A program made the position numbers and the translations under genes. Positions 6,623 to 10,115 of a stretch of 10,115 bases of DNA are shown one piece after another. The notes beneath the pieces were generated by a model that saw only the letters and a program-made list of their open reading frames with translations, made no database searches and was not told the DNA's origin. This stretch comes from Methanobacteriota archaeon. GTDB taxonomy: Archaea; Thermoplasmatota; Poseidoniia; Poseidoniales; Poseidoniaceae. How positions within the stretch are numbered: position 1 is the stretch's first letter; each line of letters begins with the position of its first letter. The DNA is taken from positions 1 through 10,115 of the forward strand of contig PCBQ01000062.1 of the NCBI GenBank assembly GCA_002731395.1. The letters run 5' to 3'.

Positions 6623-7812
6623 ACGCCCAGCGAAGGATCATGGCCATCGCTCAACGCGAATTGTTGGACTTTGTGAGGGATTGGCGCACGATTTTGACCA
6701 TGGTTCTGGTCCCGCTGCTCCTCTTTCCTCTCCTCTTCATCGGCCTTCCCCTTGTTATCGGTGGCGAGGCTCAAGAGTTGGCGGCCACCGAGGTTGAGGT
6801 GCTGATTCGAGGGGACAATGTCCCATTGGAACTGATACAGAACATCGAAAATCGCTCTGTTATCGTGACCTTGGGTGACCCAGTTGAAGATCGTGCCGTC
6901 GATGATCAGGCGGTCAGAAATGGCTCACTCGACCTGATTGTGCACTGGGAGGAGAACGGAGAAGTCTACGACGTCCATCTTCGCCATCTGTCCACATCAA
7001 GCCTGAGCACCGACGCACGCCAGCGTGCATTGCTTGCAGTATCAGAATGGGAGGAAACTGAGCGAAACAGGCGTGTCACAGAGGGCGGGTTGAACGCCTC
7101 CTCCACCCTTGACCCAGTACGGTACAACCCATCCGAAGAGGACCTCGCATCACAAGGCGAAGTCCAAGGCTGGTTGCTCTCGTCGTTCATTCCGTTGATC
7201 GTCACGGTCTGGGTGGTGACCAGTGCCATCCAACCGGCCATTGATATGACGGCTGGCGAACGTGAGCGTGGCTCGATGGAAGCGTTGCTGTGTGCGCCTG
7301 CACGCCGATGGGAACTACTCGCTGGCAAATGGGCCGCTGTGTCCACCATCGTGCTGGTGGGCGTGATGTTGCAGTTGGGTGGGTTGATGTTCGCATTGAC
7401 CTTCCTCGCAGGGCCAAGTCTTTTGTCAACGCCCGATGTTGGACTTGGAGCTATCCTGTTGCTCTTCGTCGCAATCTTCGCTTACTCGGTCATGGTGGTG
7501 GCGAGTGAATTGGCCCTTGCCATACGATCAAAATCTGTCAAGGAGGCCGGTGCTTTGCTGGCTCCCGCCAGCCTTGCCGTGATTGTTCCCGCTGTTGTGG
7601 TTCAATTCATCAACCTGGACGGCGTTGAGGCGTTTTGGTTTGCAGTGCCCGTGGTCAACGTCCTGTTGGCCATGCGAGAATTGTTGTTGGACCAAGTGGA
7701 TCCAACGCACACCGTGATTTGGTTGAGCACGACCTTGGTGTACACTGGTGCAGCCTTGTGGTATGCGCAACGTCAATTCAACCGTGAGGATCTCGTGCTT
7801 AGCCCCTCGTGA
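6619..7812 (+). CDS. ABC-2 type transporter permease, NatB-like
   Basis: This 397-residue membrane protein is the permease partner of the preceding ATPase. Hydrophobic segments suggest one N-terminal helix (about 24-47), a large extracytoplasmic region (about 50-184, Glu/Asp-rich), then a cluster of about six helices (185-206, 238-264, 275-302, 309-331, 338-356, 366-383). Between the second and third helices is the cytoplasmic motif TAGERERGSMEALLCAPARRWELLAGK (211-237, hallmark in TAGERERG), typical of NatB and related ABC-2 permeases and likely to contact the ATPase. A membrane helix, a soluble domain and then a membrane bundle match the NatB plan, and the length is close to Bacillus NatB. 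The extruded substrate cannot be read from sequence. It closes the mutase-to-transporter gene run. Confidence 0.9.
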   Translation: MNAQRRIMAIAQRELLDFVRDWRTILTMVLVPLLLFPLLFIGLPLVIGGEAQELAATEVEVLIRGDNVPLELIQNIENRSVIVTLGDPVEDRAVDDQAVRNGSLDLIVHWEENGEVYDVHLRHLSTSSLSTDARQRALLAVSEWEETERNRRVTEGGLNASSTLDPVRYNPSEEDLASQGEVQGWLLSSFIPLIVTVWVVTSAIQPAIDMTAGERERGSMEALLCAPARRWELLAGKWAAVSTIVLVGVMLQLGGLMFALTFLAGPSLLSTPDVGLGAILLLFVAIFAYSVMVVASELALAIRSKSVKEAGALLAPASLAVIVPAVVVQFINLDGVEAFWFAVPVVNVLLAMRELLLDQVDPTHTVIWLSTTLVYTGAALWYAQRQFNREDLVLSPS

Positions 7813-7848
7813 ATCGTGGACGAATACTCTAAGAATACCTCACGATTC
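7811..7848. promoter_or_regulatory. inverted repeat enclosing a direct repeat upstream of the ribbon-helix-helix gene (putative operator)
   Basis: GAATCGTG (7811-7818) and CACGATTC (7841-7848) are perfect 8-base inverted arms separated by 22 bases. Inside lies GAATAC twice (7822-7827 and 7833-7838), offset by 11 bases, about one helical turn. The right arm abuts the GGAGGT ribosome binding site (7849-7854) of the following gene. The spot is also the most A+T-rich part of this gap, so it may include promoter elements. Ribbon-helix-helix proteins commonly bind tandem short repeats near their own start, so autoregulation is a reasonable inference. The left arm begins inside the permease stop region. 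Confidence 0.5.
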
Positions 7849-7856
7849 GGAGGTCC

Positions 7857-8033
7857 ATGCCCAAAGTGTCGCTGGACATGCCACGGGAGCTGAAAATCGA
7901 CCTCGAACAACACGTCGGGGACGATGGAAAATTCGTGAGCTTGGCTGATGCCATCCGTACGGCTTGCAGGAAAATGTTGGACCATCTTGATGAAATCGAT
8001 CTGCGCGCTGGTCGCCGGGGAGGTGATGCGTGA
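7857..8033 (+). CDS. small ribbon-helix-helix (CopG/MetJ-like) DNA-binding protein
   Basis: This 58-residue protein reads as one ribbon-helix-helix unit: a short strand KVSLDMP (3-9), helix A RELKIDLEQHV (10-20), a turn DDGKF (22-26) and helix B SLADAIRTACRKMLDHL (28-44), with a short charged tail ending GRRGGDA. The alternating strand residues followed by (M)P and the S-x-A-(D/E)-A-I-R pattern of helix B are family hallmarks. Such proteins dimerise and insert the two strands in the DNA major groove. ATG 7857 follows GGAGGT closely (two bases), and later starts would remove the DNA-binding strand. Its TGA overlaps the folE ATG and its last codons carry the folE ribosome binding site. It may be the operon's regulator or the antitoxin-like remnant of a module; no toxin partner is next to it. 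Confidence 0.75.
   Translation: MPKVSLDMPRELKIDLEQHVGDDGKFVSLADAIRTACRKMLDHLDEIDLRAGRRGGDA
8019..8027 (+). promoter_or_regulatory. near-perfect ribosome binding site for folE
   Basis: GGAGGTGAT matches the archaeal anti-Shine-Dalgarno over nine bases and sits five bases before the folE ATG at 8033. It settles that ATG over the adjacent GTG at 8030. Because it lies in the last codons of the ribbon-helix-helix gene, folE translation is probably coupled to that gene. Confidence 0.75.
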
Positions 8034-8602
8034 TGGTCTCCCGTGCAGACGCTGAACAAGCCGTGAGAATCTTGCTCGACTACCTCGAAGGGGACGAACG
8101 ACGGGAAGGCACGGACCGTACGCCTGAGCGTGTGATTGAAGCCTGGGACGAGATCTTTTCCGGATACAACGGTGATGCGACGTCCATCCTTGAAGCCACG
8201 TTCAACGGGGAAGACTACGACGGTATTGTGCTTCTCAGCAACATCGAATTTCACAGCACGTGTGAGCACCATTTGCAACCGTTCTCAGGCCACGCGCATG
8301 TGGCCTACATTCCAGTCGATCGTATCGTGGGCATCAGTAAATTGGCCAGGCTCGTTGATCTGCATGCGCGTCGATTGCAAAATCAGGAGCGGATCACCAA
8401 ATCCATCGCCGATGATCTCGAGCATCACTTGGAACCACTCGGAAGTGCCGTCATTCTAGAGGCGCACCATGGTTGCATGCGTTGCCGCGGGGTGATGAAG
8501 CAGAACGCCACCATGACCACCAGTGCCATGCGGGGCGTTTTCTTCGATAAGGCCGAGGCACGATCTGAGGTCATGCAGCTCATCCGACGCACAAACCCAT
8601 GA
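8033..8602 (+). CDS. folE: GTP cyclohydrolase I, type IA
   Basis: FolE converts GTP to 7,8-dihydroneopterin triphosphate and formate. In this operon that is most likely the first step of 7-deazaguanine (preQ0) synthesis, though folate or pterin use is also possible. The 189-residue protein holds the single T-fold domain: EGTDRTPERVIEAWDE (25-40), STCEHHLQPFSGHAHVAYIP (75-94), GISKLARLVD (100-109), RLQNQERIT (114-122), and LEAHHGCMRCRGVMK (142-156). Zinc ligands C77, H80 and C148 match E. coli Cys110, His113 and Cys181; catalytic H79 and H146 are also present. This is the zinc-dependent IA type, not the MptA/FolE2 (IB) type that many archaea use. The ATG overlaps the preceding stop, and the queE ribosome binding site overlaps its own stop. 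Confidence 0.96.
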   Translation: MVSRADAEQAVRILLDYLEGDERREGTDRTPERVIEAWDEIFSGYNGDATSILEATFNGEDYDGIVLLSNIEFHSTCEHHLQPFSGHAHVAYIPVDRIVGISKLARLVDLHARRLQNQERITKSIADDLEHHLEPLGSAVILEAHHGCMRCRGVMKQNATMTTSAMRGVFFDKAEARSEVMQLIRRTNP

Positions 8603-8612
8603 GGTGGAACCG

Positions 8613-9209
8613 ATGGTCACATACCCCATCGTCGAAATCTTCCATTCCGTTCAGGGTGAAGGCTACCACGCTGGGATTCCGCATGTGTTCGTCAGGTTTG
8701 GAAACTGCAACCTCCGTTGCACTTGGTGTGACACTGATTTCCTGACTTATGAGGAGATGTCGCTTGATGACATCGTGGAGAGGGTGCTGTCTTACGGCTG
8801 TGAACGGGTCATATTCACGGGCGGAGAGCCCGCTTTACAGGACCTTGCCACCATTGGAACAGCGCTCAAAGAGGCGGGTTGCACGCTGTCCATAGAAACA
8901 AATGGCACCGTTGAGGTCGACCCTATCATCGATTGGATTTGTGTCTCTCCAAAGGACCAAATGTACCCCAATGTGAAACTCCGACAAACCATGGGTGACG
9001 AACTGAAAGTGGTCTTCGTCGGCCAAGACTTATCGATGTACGACGAGTTGAAAGCCGGATTCAAGCACCTGTTCATTCAACCCTGTTACCTCGAAACGAA
9101 CAACGTGGAAGAAAACGGTCGATCGTTCGCCGCCGTCGAAGCACTGGTCAAGCGCTCGCCAGGCTGGAGGCTCTCCCTCCAAACGCACAAATGGATGGGT
9201 GTGGATTGA
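8613..9209 (+). CDS. queE: 7-carboxy-7-deazaguanine synthase (radical SAM)
   Basis: QueE converts 6-carboxy-5,6,7,8-tetrahydropterin to 7-carboxy-7-deazaguanine with S-adenosylmethionine and a 4Fe-4S cluster. The 198-residue protein has the substrate-binding start EIFHSVQGEGYHAGIPHVFVR (8-28, key QGEG), the radical SAM cysteines C32, C36 and C39 in NCNLRCTWCD (CX3CX2C, the standard radical SAM spacing), GGEP at 70-73, SIETNGT near 94-100 and a late SPKD motif. It is a compact form, near the shorter end of the family. ATG 8613 is preferred because GAGGTG (8601-8606) lies six bases upstream and the protein then begins directly with the QueE core; an upstream in-frame start inside folE would add unrelated sequence. 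The queC ATG overlaps its stop (TGATG). Confidence 0.95.
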   Translation: MVTYPIVEIFHSVQGEGYHAGIPHVFVRFGNCNLRCTWCDTDFLTYEEMSLDDIVERVLSYGCERVIFTGGEPALQDLATIGTALKEAGCTLSIETNGTVEVDPIIDWICVSPKDQMYPNVKLRQTMGDELKVVFVGQDLSMYDELKAGFKHLFIQPCYLETNNVEENGRSFAAVEALVKRSPGWRLSLQTHKWMGVD

Positions 9210-9997
9210 TGCTGCCGCCCGCTGTGATGGCCCTCTCTGGAGGCATGGATTCAACCTGTCTGTTGCTGCGGTTGTTGGCTGAAGGGCATACCGTCACGGC
9301 ACTCGGCATCGACTACGGCCAACGGCATCGACGCGAACTCGTTCTTGCACAACGCAACGTCGTGTTGCTCCAAAGGCATGGGTATCCCGTCTCCTACAAC
9401 CTCGTCGATCTTCGGAGCGCAATGAGCAGCCTTGATTCCTCGCTCACAAATCATCAGGCTGCCATGCCGGAGGGTCATTATGCGGAAGATCAAATGAAGC
9501 AGACCGTGGTTCCAAACCGGAACGCAATTTTCAGTTCCTTGTTGTTTGCCACCGCGCTCAGCATCTCGAAGGAGCACAACGGGCATGCAAGAATTGCCCT
9601 TGGCGTTCACAGCGGTGACCATGCCATTTACCCCGACTGCAGGCCGGAGTTCTACACCGCCATCGAACATGCGTTCAAAGTCGGGAATTGGGACGCTGAC
9701 CACGTGAACTTCGATTTGCCCTACCTTCAAATGGACAAAGCGGGCATCCTAAGGGACGGTTTGTCCTCATGTGAAATACTTGGTCTGGACTTCGATGTGG
9801 TCCTGTCAAACACGCTCACATCGTATGCGCCTGACGAAAAAGGGCGTTCACTGGGCACAACCGGCTCTGATGTCGAGCGTATCCTGGCGTTCCATGAGAT
9901 CGGTCGTGTGGACCCAATTCCCTATGTCCAGTCATGGGAAGAAGTGTTGGAAAACGCTCTGATGTTGCAGCGAAAATTCGAGGAGGACCAGTCATGA
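9209..9997 (+). CDS. queC: 7-cyano-7-deazaguanine synthase (QueC), lacking the zinc-binding cysteines
   Basis: QueC uses ATP and ammonia to turn 7-carboxy-7-deazaguanine into preQ0, the precursor of archaeosine or queuosine. The 262-residue PP-loop protein has SGGMDST (10-16), the ATP-binding motif, DYGQRHRRE (35-43), VVPNRNAIF (100-108) and HSGDHAIYPDCRPEF (134-148). The zinc motif of the family (SCY, then CGxCxxC ahead of a conserved LR) is fully altered: S205, L215, T218 and D221 occupy the four cysteine positions, while the flanking TSY, LG and ER still align. Only C17, C144 and C188 remain in the protein. It may be a zinc-independent QueC subfamily or a relative with a changed acceptor. 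ATG 9209 overlaps the queE stop; its stop overlaps the next gene's ATG. Confidence 0.9.
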   Translation: MLPPAVMALSGGMDSTCLLLRLLAEGHTVTALGIDYGQRHRRELVLAQRNVVLLQRHGYPVSYNLVDLRSAMSSLDSSLTNHQAAMPEGHYAEDQMKQTVVPNRNAIFSSLLFATALSISKEHNGHARIALGVHSGDHAIYPDCRPEFYTAIEHAFKVGNWDADHVNFDLPYLQMDKAGILRDGLSSCEILGLDFDVVLSNTLTSYAPDEKGRSLGTTGSDVERILAFHEIGRVDPIPYVQSWEEVLENALMLQRKFEEDQS

Positions 9998-10115
9998 TCA
10001 CAAAAACCGAAGACGAATGGCGTGCGATTCTGCCACCTATCGTGTACCACGTCACGCGCGAAGCAGGCACAGAACGGCCATACACCGGTTCCTTGCTGAA
10101 CGAATCGAGGCAGGG
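9994..10115 (+). CDS. msrB: peptide-methionine (R)-S-oxide reductase, N-terminal part (cut by window edge)
   Basis: MsrB reduces the R-epimer of methionine sulfoxide in proteins or free form, repairing oxidative damage in the cytoplasm. Only 40 residues are visible. They match the family start: a D-E-W segment (7-9), YHVTREAGTERPYTG (18-32), then LLNESRQG where most relatives have a Tyr-Trp-x-Asn stretch. The zinc cysteines and catalytic residues lie beyond the window. The ATG overlaps the queC stop (ATGA), and AGGAGG (9981-9986) precedes it by seven bases, so it is translated with the preQ0 genes although it has no known part in that pathway. Confidence 0.88.
   Translation, partial: MITKTEDEWRAILPPIVYHVTREAGTERPYTGSLLNESRQ

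Noticed and set aside
5852..7812. Naming the transporter a sodium exporter NatAB.
   Set aside because: The motifs support the ABC-2/NatAB-like class, but nothing in the sequence fixes the substrate, so no specific symbol was given.
7811..7848. The inverted repeat after the permease as an intrinsic transcription terminator.
   Set aside because: The loop is long (22 bases), no T-run follows, and a ribosome binding site abuts the right arm, so an operator or promoter role fits better.
8033..8602. FolE as the archaeal MptA/FolE2 (type IB) enzyme.
   Set aside because: The CEHH and HGCMRCRGV motifs with the three zinc ligands are those of type IA.

Overview
The window looks archaeal. It carries an archaeal-type Kae1 (t6A synthesis), a catalytic mutase chain with no fused B12 domain, a SlyD-type FKBP and a preQ0 (7-deazaguanine) gene set. 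Genes are packed tightly, with ATGA, TTGA and TGATG overlaps and strong GGAGGTGA-type ribosome binding sites. The gene mix and moderate G+C would fit a marine Thermoplasmatota lineage such as Poseidoniales (Marine Group II). That placement is an inference from gene content, not a computed result.

Layout: hutI (imidazolonepropionase) lies on the minus strand at the left, followed on that strand by what may be the first codons of another gene at the window edge. Everything from about 1352 to the right end is on the plus strand. First come kae1, an unrecognised low-complexity protein with a basic helical C-terminus, and a SlyD-like prolyl isomerase. Next is a run of methylmalonyl-CoA mutase catalytic subunit, methylmalonyl-CoA epimerase, and the ATPase and permease of a NatAB-like ABC-2 transporter, the last three translationally coupled. 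Last come a 58-residue ribbon-helix-helix protein, folE (GTP cyclohydrolase IA), queE, queC and the start of msrB, all overlapping or nearly so. No stretch over 300 bases lacks a gene. I see no tRNA, rRNA, CRISPR array or insertion sequence.

Functions: mutase and epimerase link propionyl-CoA/methylmalonyl-CoA to succinyl-CoA; the B12-binding subunit must be encoded elsewhere. FolE, QueE and QueC supply three of the four steps from GTP to preQ0, the precursor of archaeosine (or queuosine). QueD, the second step, is not in the window. Kae1 and the preQ0 genes both serve tRNA modification but sit in separate gene runs.

Points most worth a second look: (1) QueC has lost all four zinc-binding cysteine positions; (2) the small ribbon-helix-helix gene heads the preQ0 operon and is preceded by an inverted repeat enclosing a helically phased direct repeat, which suggests an operon-specific regulator; (3) the epimerase has Gln-Gln where the family has His-His, changing a metal ligand; (4) a 17-bp palindrome lies in the 50-bp divergent gap between hutI and kae1.
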